Part shown: piece after piece, positions 1-7,886 of the stretch
How the letters are laid out: every line of letters starts with the position of its first letter
Position numbering within the stretch: position 1 is the stretch's first letter
Origin: Desulfurispirillum indicum S5
Lineage (GTDB): Bacteria > Chrysiogenota > Chrysiogenetes > Chrysiogenales > Chrysiogenaceae
NCBI RefSeq assembly: GCF_000177635.2
Contig: NC_014836.1
Span: 2,402,001-2,466,000 of the forward strand
Direction of reading: 5' to 3'
DNA: 64,000 bases
Made by a program: the position numbers and the translations under genes
Notes under the pieces: generated by a model
What the model saw: the letters and a program-made list of their open reading frames with translations, nothing else
What the model was told of the DNA's origin: nothing
The model's database searches: none

Positions 1-2
1 TG

Positions 3-329
3 GGGAACGAGGAAGAGCGGGATAGGGAATTTTTTCAAGCGCAGGCGGTGCAGCAGTGGCTGGGCAGGCGAGAGCAGAGGATTGAAAGGGCCGGACTGAA
101 GCGCGGGGAGAGCGCCCACATTCTGTCCCTGAGCAACCCTGCGGTCATTCCCCGCAACCACCGGGTGGAGCAGGCCTTGAAGCTGGCTGAGGCGGAAGGG
201 GATATGAGCCTGGTGCATCGGCTGCTTGCCGTGGTGAAGTCACCCTACTCTGTGGCCGATCAGGACCGGGAGTATCAACAGCTGCCCAGCCCGCAGGAAA
301 GGGTGTATCGGACTTTTTGCGGCACTTAA
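3..329 (+). CDS. selO: SelO family protein (YdiU), C-terminal part only
   Basis: This is the last 108 codons of a gene that enters from the left edge; the frame is open from base 3 to the TAA at 327-329. SelO proteins are pseudokinase-fold enzymes that transfer AMP to protein side chains. The piece shows the hallmark C-terminal motif NPAVIPRNHRVEQAL (about 60 residues from the end) and the usual ending around VYRTFCGT, with a cysteine third from the C-terminus where the family often has a conserved Cys or Sec. The catalytic pseudokinase core lies outside the window, so activity cannot be judged. The family assignment is firm because of the IPRNH motif. Confidence 0.85.
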   Translation, partial: GNEEERDREFFQAQAVQQWLGRREQRIERAGLKRGESAHILSLSNPAVIPRNHRVEQALKLAEAEGDMSLVHRLLAVVKSPYSVADQDREYQQLPSPQERVYRTFCGT

Positions 330-340
330 CAGCTTGCTGA

Positions 341-387
341 AATACTTCAAAATGCGCAGGCAATTGAAAAATGCTCAGGTGCAAGGC
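341..387 (+). repeat. 47-bp dispersed repeat, copy A1
   Basis: This 47-bp block recurs at 703-749 with two mismatches. It starts AATAC.TCAAAAT and ends GCTCAGGTGCAAGGC. It lies 12 bases after the selO stop and is non-coding. A second repeat type (461-660) separates the two copies, so the block looks like a target or a neighbouring module of a mosaic intergenic repeat. Confidence 0.8.
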
Positions 388-460
388 GCTCGCGGAGCGC
401 GGAATGAAGCGTACTCCCCGTACGTTGCAGCAACGCGCGAAGGCTCAAATACGAAGAGAT

Positions 461-660
461 TCTCACACAAAGTCCGCAAAGGCGCAAAGAAAGGCAAAAG
501 CAGTTCACCGCGAATGAACACGAATAAACGCGAATGAAAAGGCAGGATCTCACGCCCGTTCGCTGCGCTCACTCAAGTCGCGAAGACGTAGAGAAAAATA
601 CAAGGTTAACTGATTTGGCTGCCCATCTTCTCCGCGTTCTCAGCGGCTTTGCGAGAGGAG
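461..660 (+). repeat. About 200-bp dispersed intergenic repeat, copy B1
   Basis: The block begins TCTCACACAAAG and carries the segments CGCAAAGAAA, ACCGCGAATGAACACGAAT, CGCCCGTTCGCTGCGCTCAC and CCATCTTCTCCGCGTTCTC. The same segments in the same order occur in reverse complement at 28255-28451, next to gluQRS. No conserved reading frame runs through both copies, so this is a non-coding repeat family. No terminal inverted repeats typical of an IS are visible. Confidence 0.75.
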
Positions 661-702
661 ATTGTCTTTTCTGGAAAGAGAATTTTAAAGAAAGTGTCTT
701 TC

Positions 703-785
703 AATACCTCAAAATACGCAGGCAATTGAAAAATGCTCAGGTGCAAGGCGGGCAACACCGCAGATGAGGGTTTTTCAGCAGCCTG
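703..785 (+). repeat. Dispersed repeat copies A2 plus C1
   Basis: Bases 703-749 repeat 341-387 with two mismatches. Bases 748-785 (GCGGGCAAC...CAGCAGCCTG) match the reverse complement of 24713-24750 at 35 of 38 positions. The composite resembles an intergenic mosaic element found beside unrelated genes (selO here, a transglutaminase-like gene there). It is non-coding. Confidence 0.75.
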
Positions 786-1497
786 TTGATATTCTGCGGG
801 AAACCCTGATTTGCCGTGTTCCTGGTATTTTCTTCCGAAAGGCTCTGTGAGCCCCTTGAAGAGAGCGCCACAACCGCTGATGAAAAAATGGCTTGATATT
901 TCAAAAAACCGTTTTTATATTTACGACTGTACGACCACGGAAGGGGTCCTCTCGACGCAGGGAAGTTTCTTTTCTTTCATGTCCATTCCGGACGGCTTTG
1001 ACAACGATTTCTGTGCTTTCCAACGAGTGGAAATTCATGGCACAGGCGCAATACAAGGAGGTAACACCACAGGCATGCGCGTTTTGTAATTTCTCACTAT
1101 TCCATGGATTGGAATTGCGTGCCGGTGGCACGCCATCACGGAGGATACCATGTCGCAGAATTCCTGTTTTTTTTGGAGCAGTGGCTGCAGGGCCACAGGG
1201 AAAGCTCCGCAAACACGGCTGACGGCTTCTGCTGAGGTTCGGCTGACAGGAAAAGATGATTGCGGGATATCCTCCATGGCGTGGCAGATCTCCCCCTCTC
1301 TTTTCTCCTGAACTCCGTTTCTCCATAGGCAGCCCGTTGAAATTATCCGATGACCGCTGTGCACGCACATGTCCCGGCGCAAGGCGTCTGCAAGGCCAGG
1401 AGCTGACAGCTCCCTGCGCTCTGGGTTGCCGCGCCGCGATTGCCACGGCAACCGGATTTTTTCGCAAGGTGTCAGCGCAGCTATCATGGAGGATTTC
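786..1497. other. Long upstream region of the flagellin gene, no recognised gene
   Basis: No frame here resembles a known protein. Directly visible are a strong Shine-Dalgarno-like AAGGAGG at 1055-1061 followed by a 4-codon ORF (ATG CGC GTT TTG TAA), a perfect 7-bp inverted repeat with a 3-base loop at 1117-1133 (GCGTGCC/GGCACGC), and a 53-codon open frame at 1150-1311 whose ATG follows GGAGG by five bases. None has protein-level support. I found no convincing sigma-28 or sigma-54 promoter, so the flagellin transcript start is unknown. The structured elements could be a 5' leader. Confidence 0.4.
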
Positions 1498-3993
1498 ATG
1501 TCCAGCTACATCAACACCAATATTCCATCGCTGAATTCGCAGAACCATCTGCGTTTTCACTCCCAGCAGCTCTCTTCGACCATTGAAAAACTGGCTTCGG
1601 GAATGCGCATCAATCGAGGCTCCGATGACGCTTCAGGCCTGGCCATTTCCGAGAAGATGCGCGGCCAGATCCGGGGCGTGGATCGCGCCATGGCCAATGC
1701 CCAGGACGGCATGTCCCTGGTTCAGACGGCTGATGGCGCGCTCAATGAGACCGCGGGCATTCTGCAGCGCATGCGCGAGCTGGCGGTGCAGGCGGCCAAT
1801 GACACCTACACGCCCAGTGACCGCTTGCATGTGCAGCGGGAGATCGACCAGCTGCGCCAGGAGATCGACCGGGTGGCCAGTTCCACTGAGTTCAATACGA
1901 AAAAGCTCCTCAGTGGTGACGCGGCGGCCCGCTGGTCGGTCTCTGACCCCGGCAGCCTGGAAGCTATCATCCGCGACCGGGTGCAGTCGGGCACCTACCA
2001 GCTGGATGTGAGCGCCAAAGCAGGCAAGAACCAGGTGCTGCGCTCCAATATCATGACCCTGCGCGATGGCGCTTTCGCGGGGGATATTCTCACGGGGAAC
2101 GGAGTTGCCCTCACCGCCAGTACCAACTCTTCGGGCATTGCGGGTATTTACGCCGCCGAGGGAGTGCGCACCGGCTCCCTGGACGAGCGCACCTACCATA
2201 TCAATGTCACCAGCTACGATGTGGCCAATACGACCATTGAAGGCAACAGCACCATCAGCATCACGGCGGCCAATGTGGGCTTTATGGGGGTCTACCAGCA
2301 GGCGGGCTCCAACTGGGCCATCACCGCCGGGGGTGGGCAGGATGCTGCCACCGCCAACCAGCAGACCAACATTGTCAGTTTCGGCGGCATTGTGGCGGGT
2401 CGCCACGGCTACCTGGAGCTGCGCTTTGACGACGACGTGGATGTGGACAGCAATCCCGATGTCACCGGCCTGGCCAGTGTGCGCTTTATTGATGTGAAGA
2501 CCGGCGAAGCGGGTGCCTGGGCCAGCGTTGATCTGGTAGCGGGTGAGCTGAACCTGGCGGGGTCCGGTGCCCAGACCTTTGACGGCGCTGCCGTTTTTGG
2601 CGGTGGTGCCAGCCTGAGCGTCACCGGCAATGTGAAGCAGGGAGACAAGGCCCTCTTCTCCATCAACGCCGCCGTTGCAGCGGCTGATGTGGGCAGCATG
2701 TCCATGGGCGCCGGGGCCATCAAGATTGACGAGCGCTTCTCCAACGATGTGGGCACGGCTTCGGTGGTGGACTACCGGGGAGCCTACTACATTGACACCC
2801 AGAGCAGTGGCATTCAGAATATGCAGCTTACCGATGGCAACCAGCAGATCACCTACCACCTGGCCCAGCTGGAAAGCTCCACGGGCTCGGTGAGCATCGG
2901 CTCCATCACCCTGGACATGCAGGCTGACAGCACGGGCACCAAAGCGGACAGCTCCATTCTGGCGGAAGTGCGTGGCACCAGTGGCCTGGCTTCAGCTTAC
3001 ACCCGTCTGGAGGACATTGACGCCTTTTTGACTTCCGACGGCCTCAGCGTCTTTCTGGCCCCCCAGCAGCTGACCCTCTACGGCAACGATCGCCAAGTCA
3101 ATGTCACCCTGCAGGGTAGCGATACCCTCGCTGATGTGGAGCGCAAGTTCACCACGGCCATTGCCAGTGGCCTTGGCATGGGTACGGGAATCAGCAATGT
3201 GGACAGCCATACGGTGGATTTTATTGCCAAGGGTTCAGCCATTGACAGCACCCACGCGGCGGTGGAGGGAACCATGCTGTTTCGCTCCCTGATCAATGGG
3301 GCCCAGGGGCGTATCGGCCTGGCGGGAGAGGATGCGGTGATTGGTGGCTTCAACCTGGCCACCCTGCAAAACCCGGAGGAGAATCGCTACATGGTGCGGG
3401 TCAGCGAAGCCCATTCGGGCCGCGCGGTGGGGTTTGGCGAGGTGAGCGGCTCCATGCTGCGCGACCTGATTCCCGGTATGGATATCGCCGTCAAGGGCAA
3501 TGTGGGCATCGACACCAGCTTCAACGACAGCCGCGCCCGTTACGACTTCACCAGCCAGGCCACCCCATCACCATTCACCCTGCACGTGGTGGACAATTCC
3601 CCCTCTTTCCAGGTCGGCGCCAATCCGGGGCAGAGCATCAACATGCCCATCGGGCGGATGGATTCGCGGGCCCTGGAACTGGAAAACCTCATGGTGCTGG
3701 ATACGGGGCTGGCCAACGAGGCCATTGCCCGCATTGACCGGGCCATCGGCATGGTTTCGGAAGCGCGGGGGAAAATGGGGGCGGTGGCCAATCGCATGGA
3801 TCACACCATCAACAGCCTGGCCGTGGCCCACGAGAGCATGCAGGCCGCCGAAAGCCGCATCCGCGATGTGAATGTGGCCAAGGAGATCAGCAACCTGGTG
3901 CGCAGTCAGATGCTTACCGAGTCGGCGACCATCATGCTGGGCAAGGCCAATATGCTGCCCGACGGGGTCATGAGCCTGCTGCGCAACGCATGA
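1498..3993 (+). CDS. Flagellin, unusually large (831 aa)
   Basis: This is the flagellar filament subunit, exported through the flagellar type III pathway. The start is ATG 1498, five bases after GGAGG (1488-1492); an in-frame frame upstream is not needed. Residues 1-150 are the conserved D0/D1 coiled coil (starting SSYINTNIPSLNSQ, with LASGMRINRGSDDASGLAISEKMRGQIRG). The last 90 residues carry the matching C-terminal helix, ending with the usual assembly surface (AKEISNLVRSQMLTESATIMLGKANMLPDGVMSLLRNA region). Between them lie nearly 600 residues of Gly/Ala/Ser/Thr-rich surface domains, so the protein is much longer than a typical 280-500-residue flagellin. It is followed by a terminator and stands alone. 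Confidence 0.95.
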   Translation: MSSYINTNIPSLNSQNHLRFHSQQLSSTIEKLASGMRINRGSDDASGLAISEKMRGQIRGVDRAMANAQDGMSLVQTADGALNETAGILQRMRELAVQAANDTYTPSDRLHVQREIDQLRQEIDRVASSTEFNTKKLLSGDAAARWSVSDPGSLEAIIRDRVQSGTYQLDVSAKAGKNQVLRSNIMTLRDGAFAGDILTGNGVALTASTNSSGIAGIYAAEGVRTGSLDERTYHINVTSYDVANTTIEGNSTISITAANVGFMGVYQQAGSNWAITAGGGQDAATANQQTNIVSFGGIVAGRHGYLELRFDDDVDVDSNPDVTGLASVRFIDVKTGEAGAWASVDLVAGELNLAGSGAQTFDGAAVFGGGASLSVTGNVKQGDKALFSINAAVAAADVGSMSMGAGAIKIDERFSNDVGTASVVDYRGAYYIDTQSSGIQNMQLTDGNQQITYHLAQLESSTGSVSIGSITLDMQADSTGTKADSSILAEVRGTSGLASAYTRLEDIDAFLTSDGLSVFLAPQQLTLYGNDRQVNVTLQGSDTLADVERKFTTAIASGLGMGTGISNVDSHTVDFIAKGSAIDSTHAAVEGTMLFRSLINGAQGRIGLAGEDAVIGGFNLATLQNPEENRYMVRVSEAHSGRAVGFGEVSGSMLRDLIPGMDIAVKGNVGIDTSFNDSRARYDFTSQATPSPFTLHVVDNSPSFQVGANPGQSINMPIGRMDSRALELENLMVLDTGLANEAIARIDRAIGMVSEARGKMGAVANRMDHTINSLAVAHESMQAAESRIRDVNVAKEISNLVRSQMLTESATIMLGKANMLPDGVMSLLRNA

Positions 3994-4048
3994 AGAAATT
4001 GCCATATATTTTCATTTCCATCCCTTGAAAAAAAAAGCACGTATGTTT

Positions 4049-4076
4049 ACGCTGGTCTCCGGGCCAGCGTATTTTT
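4049..4076 (+). terminator. Rho-independent terminator after flagellin
   Basis: A 7-bp stem, ACGCTGG (4049-4055) with CCAGCGT (4064-4070), encloses an 8-base loop and is followed by ATTTTT. Confidence 0.8.
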
Positions 4077-4215
4077 CAGAATACAGTATACAAACCCCAG
4101 GGAAAAAAGTTATGATGAAAGGTGCTGATCAATAGCAATTCCTGTTATTGTCGCAGCTTGTGAATTATAGTATTTTCCTATGAAGAGAGAAATTATTTCA
4201 GGAGGTCTGAAACCT

Positions 4216-4968
4216 ATGAAAAGGCGTACTTTTCTAAGGGCCACTGCCGCTGCTGGCATTCTTGCCGGCATGGGAGCGGGAAGCCATGTGACTACCAAGT
4301 TACTGGTGAGCACCGCTGAGGCGTCATCCAGTGGACAGAGTGGCAAGAAGCGATTGGGCATGTTCATTGATGTCAACGGCTGTGTTGGCTGCAACATGTG
4401 TACTGTTGCCTGTAACAAGGAGAACAACGTGGGGCCCAAGGTGAGCCGCACCAAGATTCTGCCTATCGAACCCGAGGGCACGTACCTCTCCATGGCCTGC
4501 CAGCACTGTGACCGCCCGCCCTGCGTCCTGGTATGCCCCATCACTGCAACCTATCGCCGCGACAAGGATGGCATAGTCATGCAGGATGACAGCAAGTGCA
4601 TGGGCTGCAAATACTGCATGACAGCCTGCCCTTACGGTGTGCGCACCTTCAACAAGTACCGTCCGTTCCCCGGCGATCAGGCGCAGTACAACCTCAACCC
4701 CGAAGTCAAGCCCCGCCCCCGTCACGTGGTGGAAAAGTGTTCCTTCTGCGACCACCGCTCCGATCGCGACCAGAAACCTGCCTGTATTGAGGCGTGCCCG
4801 GTTGGCATCCGTTACTTCGGCAACCTGGACGACCCCGACAGTGAGATCAGCCAGATGATCAGGAAGCGCAACGCCATCACCCTGTTGCCGGATCAGAAGA
4901 CGAAACCGAAAGTCTACTTCGCCTTCCCGTACAACACGCAGACACGCTTCAATGGCGACAAAAGTTAA
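4216..4968 (+). CDS. Tat-exported 16-Cys Fe-S electron transfer subunit (NrfC/PsrB/TtrB family)
   Basis: This periplasmic ferredoxin-like subunit should pass electrons between a quinol-oxidising membrane partner and a periplasmic acceptor. Start ATG 4216 is chosen because AGGAGG lies at 4200-4205 and the protein then begins with a Tat signal (KRRTFLRATAAAG, residues 2-14). Four cysteine groups follow: C56/59/62/66, C95/98/103/107, C128/131/134/138 and C175/178/190/194, enough for four [4Fe-4S] clusters. The gene is 21 bases upstream of an nrfD-type gene and co-oriented with two triheme cytochromes. No molybdopterin catalytic subunit is next to it, which is unusual for this family. The specific substrate cannot be told from sequence. 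Confidence 0.88.
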   Translation: MKRRTFLRATAAAGILAGMGAGSHVTTKLLVSTAEASSSGQSGKKRLGMFIDVNGCVGCNMCTVACNKENNVGPKVSRTKILPIEPEGTYLSMACQHCDRPPCVLVCPITATYRRDKDGIVMQDDSKCMGCKYCMTACPYGVRTFNKYRPFPGDQAQYNLNPEVKPRPRHVVEKCSFCDHRSDRDQKPACIEACPVGIRYFGNLDDPDSEISQMIRKRNAITLLPDQKTKPKVYFAFPYNTQTRFNGDKS

Positions 4969-4989
4969 GGGCAGAGGAGGCTATACACA

Positions 4990-6168
4990 ATGTCACTGAA
5001 TATTCAAGCTCAAAAGATCAACTTCGGCCCCCTCAAGCCAACCATGGGAACCTGGTTCTGGGTTCTGGTTTTCGGCGCCCTGGGCCTTATCCTCGCGTAT
5101 TCCGCCGTGTACATCTTCTTCCAGGGACAGCACACGCTGGCCACCAGTGATCCGGTGCCCTGGAACGTCTTTGTTTCCGCTTACATCTTCTTTGTGGTAA
5201 CCAGTACGGGCCTGTGCTTTATCTCCGCCTTCGGCGCGGTGTTCGGCATTGAGAAGTACGAGCTGATCGCCAAGCGGGCCGTTTTCGCCTCGCTGGTCTT
5301 CCTGGCCGTGGGCATGACCGCTATCTTCCTGGATATCGGACGCCCCTGGATGATGTACAACTACGCCATTTCCCCCAACCCTGCGTCTCCCATGTTCTGG
5401 ATGGGCGTGTTCTATGGCCTGTACTTCTTCCTGCTGCTCATGGAGCTGATCTTCATTATTCGCGGCAACCTGAAGGCCACCCAGTTCTGGGGAACCCTGG
5501 GCTTTATCTCAGCGGTCGTCGCCCACGGCTGTCTGGGCGCCCTGCTGGGCATGATCTACGCCAAGCCTCTGTGGTTCGGCCCCTACATGCCCATCTACTT
5601 TATCATGTCGGCTTTTGTATCCGGACTGGCTTCCCTGAGCATCATCCTGATCATCAGCTACAAGTCCAAGAACCGCAAGATGTCCCAGCGCATGCATGAG
5701 CTCATCCTCGACATGGGCAAGGTCTTCGGCTATGCCGTGTGCGCCCTGCTGTTCTTTGTCTTCTGGAAAAACGCTTCCGGCATCTTTGCCGACAAGCCCG
5801 AGCTGCACTGGATTCTCTACGGTGAGTACGCTGCCCGCTTCTGGATCGGCGAAGTGCTTATCGGACTGATCATCCCGATCTTCATTCTGCTGTATAAAGG
5901 AACCCGCACTCACTTCGGCATCCTGATTGCCGCGATCATGGTTATCGCAGGCCTGGTCATGGCCCGTGTCAACCTGGTTATCATCGGCCAGCTGCAGACC
6001 CCCTTCGGTCAGCCCTTGGGAACCTACAGCGCCAATATGCTGGAGATCATGTTCTTTGCCGGCCTGTTCGGCATGTTCGGACTGATCTACCTGGTTGGTG
6101 CCTACTTCTTCCAGTTCGAGGAGTTTGAGGATATGGTATCCGACGCCCTCGATGAAGCCGGACACTGA
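4990..6168 (+). CDS. NrfD/PsrC-family integral membrane quinol-interacting subunit
   Basis: A 392-residue polytopic protein with about ten hydrophobic segments, fitting the NrfD/HybB/DsrP family that exchanges electrons between the quinone pool and a periplasmic four-cluster Fe-S partner. Its partner is the gene just upstream. ATG 4990 follows GGCAGAGGAGG at a normal distance. There are no haem motifs, so electrons should pass directly to the Fe-S subunit. The highly hydrophobic helices are broken by short charged loops (for example KSKNRKMSQRMHE around residue 225). The C-terminal tail is acidic (FEEFEDMVSDALDEAGH). Confidence 0.88.
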   Translation: MSLNIQAQKINFGPLKPTMGTWFWVLVFGALGLILAYSAVYIFFQGQHTLATSDPVPWNVFVSAYIFFVVTSTGLCFISAFGAVFGIEKYELIAKRAVFASLVFLAVGMTAIFLDIGRPWMMYNYAISPNPASPMFWMGVFYGLYFFLLLMELIFIIRGNLKATQFWGTLGFISAVVAHGCLGALLGMIYAKPLWFGPYMPIYFIMSAFVSGLASLSIILIISYKSKNRKMSQRMHELILDMGKVFGYAVCALLFFVFWKNASGIFADKPELHWILYGEYAARFWIGEVLIGLIIPIFILLYKGTRTHFGILIAAIMVIAGLVMARVNLVIIGQLQTPFGQPLGTYSANMLEIMFFAGLFGMFGLIYLVGAYFFQFEEFEDMVSDALDEAGH

Positions 6169-6207
6169 GTGAAACGAAGGAAACAATTGCAGAAAGGAAG
6201 CACTCCC

Positions 6208-6669
6208 ATGATAAAGAAACTGATTCCGCTGCTGCTCTCCGTGGCGTTCATTCTGATAGCCTTCAGCAGTGCCAGCGCTATCGTCAAGTACCGCGGAGAC
6301 GGACCCTATAAAGTCAAAGCTCACCCCGATGAGTTTGTCGCCATGCAGGCATGCAGCTCGTGCCACCAGACTGGCTGGCCCCCCGAGCTGCCCCCCTATG
6401 GACCACGTATCCACGAGCTCCAGCGGCAGGGCATTGAAACTCAGGAAGCGCAAGGGCACATTCACGGCAACTTCGGATTCACCTCCTGCGTGGTCTGCCA
6501 TACCAACATCCACAACGCCGAAACCGCGTCCGAGTCCCTCACCGGTGGCTCCATCAAAAGCCTGGCGGCCTCCTGCGTCGGCTGCCACGGCGAAGGCGGA
6601 TTTGGCGGATACTGGGGTGACTGGACTTCAGAAAAGCTTCGTCCCCATACCTTTAAGCGTGCGCAGTAA
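6208..6669 (+). CDS. Small periplasmic triheme c-type cytochrome (paralogue 1)
   Basis: A 153-residue protein with an N-terminal signal peptide (about residues 1-24, ending SASA) and three CxxCH haem sites: C49-C52-H53, C94-C97-H98 and C123-C126-H127. Additional histidines (H39, H69, H84, H86, H102) can act as distal ligands. ATG 6208 is preceded by GAAAGGAAG; a longer in-frame GTG start at 6169 would add a poor leader. The C-terminal half (LTGGSIKSL, C.GCHGEGGFGGYWG.W, HTFKR) is shared with the next gene and more loosely with the gene at 9137. It is probably the electron acceptor of the Fe-S/NrfD module. I do not recognise a named family. Confidence 0.85.
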   Translation: MIKKLIPLLLSVAFILIAFSSASAIVKYRGDGPYKVKAHPDEFVAMQACSSCHQTGWPPELPPYGPRIHELQRQGIETQEAQGHIHGNFGFTSCVVCHTNIHNAETASESLTGGSIKSLAASCVGCHGEGGFGGYWGDWTSEKLRPHTFKRAQ

Positions 6670-6678
6670 GGAGAAAGC

Positions 6679-7071
6679 ATGAAAAAAGTACTCTATACCC
6701 TTATGGTGCTTTGCGTGTTTGCCGGTGTAAACGCTTACGCCGCGCCACTTGCATGCAACGCGTGCCATATCAATATCTCGGCTGACAGACTCGCTGGCGG
6801 CAAGGCCCACCCCATTCAGTACGAGGGCCTGCACAACCGCATGACAAACCAGATGCACGGGGGCTTCAAAAACTGCAGCTCCTGCCACGACGTCCAGCGG
6901 CTCGGCGAATCATCGTCCCCTGGCGCCAGCCTGCTGGGCGGCAGCATAGAGGCACTGGGTTCACGCCCCACCTGTATCGGCTGCCACAACGAAAACGGCT
7001 TTGCCGGCTACTACGGCACCTGGGCCGATTCGGAAAACCTGCGCCTGCATATCTTCAAAAGAGAGAACTGA
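6679..7071 (+). CDS. Small periplasmic triheme c-type cytochrome (paralogue 2)
   Basis: A 130-residue secreted cytochrome: signal peptide about residues 1-21 (ending AYA), then CNACH, CSSCH and CIGCH. It begins nine bases after paralogue 1, with GGAG directly upstream of ATG 6679. Its signature GGKAHPIQYEG, MTNQMHGG and LLGGSIEALG recurs in the cytochrome at 9137, and its C-terminus (GCHNENGFAGYYGTW.....LR.HIFKRE) recurs in paralogue 1, so it bridges the two. It is the last gene before a strong terminator and is probably co-transcribed with the Fe-S/NrfD genes. Confidence 0.85.
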   Translation: MKKVLYTLMVLCVFAGVNAYAAPLACNACHINISADRLAGGKAHPIQYEGLHNRMTNQMHGGFKNCSSCHDVQRLGESSSPGASLLGGSIEALGSRPTCIGCHNENGFAGYYGTWADSENLRLHIFKREN

Positions 7072-7103
7072 GCTCCCCCGCACACCGCAGAAACCGGAAC
7101 AAG

Positions 7104-7131
7104 AAAACCCCCAAGGCATTGGGGGTTTTTT
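7104..7131 (+). terminator. Rho-independent terminator after the Fe-S/NrfD/cytochrome operon
   Basis: The stem AAAACCCCCAA with TTGGGGGTTTT encloses a 4-base GGCA loop, followed by further T residues. Confidence 0.85.
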
Positions 7132-7208
7132 CTTGCCATGGGGCAAAATCCATCGCTATGCTAGGCTGAACCTGCCGACAAATTCCTCCGTGGAACCAGG
7201 AGAACACT

Positions 7209-7874
7209 GTGCAAAAACACGACAATCGTTCCGAAGCCCGAGCTTACATATACACCTGGTTTTCCGAAAAGTTCATCGCCCTTGCCGAGCAGCAGCTGCC
7301 CGATGACTGGGAAACCGAAACCCTGGCCGAAGCTTTTGATTACATCGGACTGCCACAGCTTGGGGCGCTTGCCACCGAAATGGCCTCCCAGATCAATCAG
7401 ACGCCAGCATTCAGCGAAGCGATCATCAAGGAGCACTTCCGCCTCTTCTTCGGCGGCCAGGAGGAGCCCATTCCCCTCTTTGGCTCCTGGTGGATAGACG
7501 GGGGCTTTGACGGCCCCTCGACCCAGATGGTCTTTGAGGTGTATGAACAGCATGAGCTGACACCCCACGAAGATATTCAGTGGCTGCCCGACCATATCAG
7601 CATTGAACTGGAATTTCTCTACTCCCTGGCCGTGCGTGAAGAGCAGGCCCGCGAAGCCGGTGAGATCGCGACTGCCCTGGCCAATGCCACGGCACAGTTG
7701 GAATTTCTGCGCCAGTTCGTCTCTCCCTGGGTACCTCTCGTCTGCCAGCGTGCGATTCAGCAAGCCCAGGAAGAGTTCTTTCCCCTGTTCTGCCAGCTTC
7801 TCCAGGGCATGGTTACGGAAGATCAGGTCGTCCTGAGCGATATTATCAACGATTACCAGCAAACCCTATCCTAA
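7209..7874 (+). CDS. TorD/DmsD/NarJ-type molybdoenzyme maturation chaperone
   Basis: A 221-residue all-helical cytoplasmic protein. TorD-like chaperones bind Tat-signal precursors and cofactor-free apoenzymes of the DMSO-reductase family. The family features seen are E.FRLFFGGQEEPIPLFGSWW (about residues 77-97) and the LPDHISIELEFL segment (about residues 125-140). The start is GTG 7209, with CCAGGAG just upstream. It lies after a terminator, so it heads a new unit with the ferredoxin-like gene 12 bases downstream. Its client could be the Tat-signal Fe-S protein at 4216 or a molybdoenzyme encoded elsewhere, as none is encoded here. Confidence 0.8.
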   Translation: MQKHDNRSEARAYIYTWFSEKFIALAEQQLPDDWETETLAEAFDYIGLPQLGALATEMASQINQTPAFSEAIIKEHFRLFFGGQEEPIPLFGSWWIDGGFDGPSTQMVFEVYEQHELTPHEDIQWLPDHISIELEFLYSLAVREEQAREAGEIATALANATAQLEFLRQFVSPWVPLVCQRAIQQAQEEFFPLFCQLLQGMVTEDQVVLSDIINDYQQTLS

Positions 7875-7886
7875 CCGCCAGCAATC

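Noticed and set aside
1150-1311. 53-codon ORF with a good Shine-Dalgarno upstream of the flagellin gene
   Set aside because: Composition is not protein-like and there is no recognisable domain; it is noted in the region entry but not called a gene.
1300-1497. Sigma-28 or sigma-54 promoter for the flagellin gene
   Set aside because: The best candidates (ATCCGATG near 1345, GG/GC pairs near 1116 and 1453) miss the required spacing or boxes.
1633-2859. 400-codon open frame antisense to the flagellin gene
   Set aside because: The translation is rich in Gly/Ala/His/Val without any motif. The flagellin ends prove the plus-strand reading.
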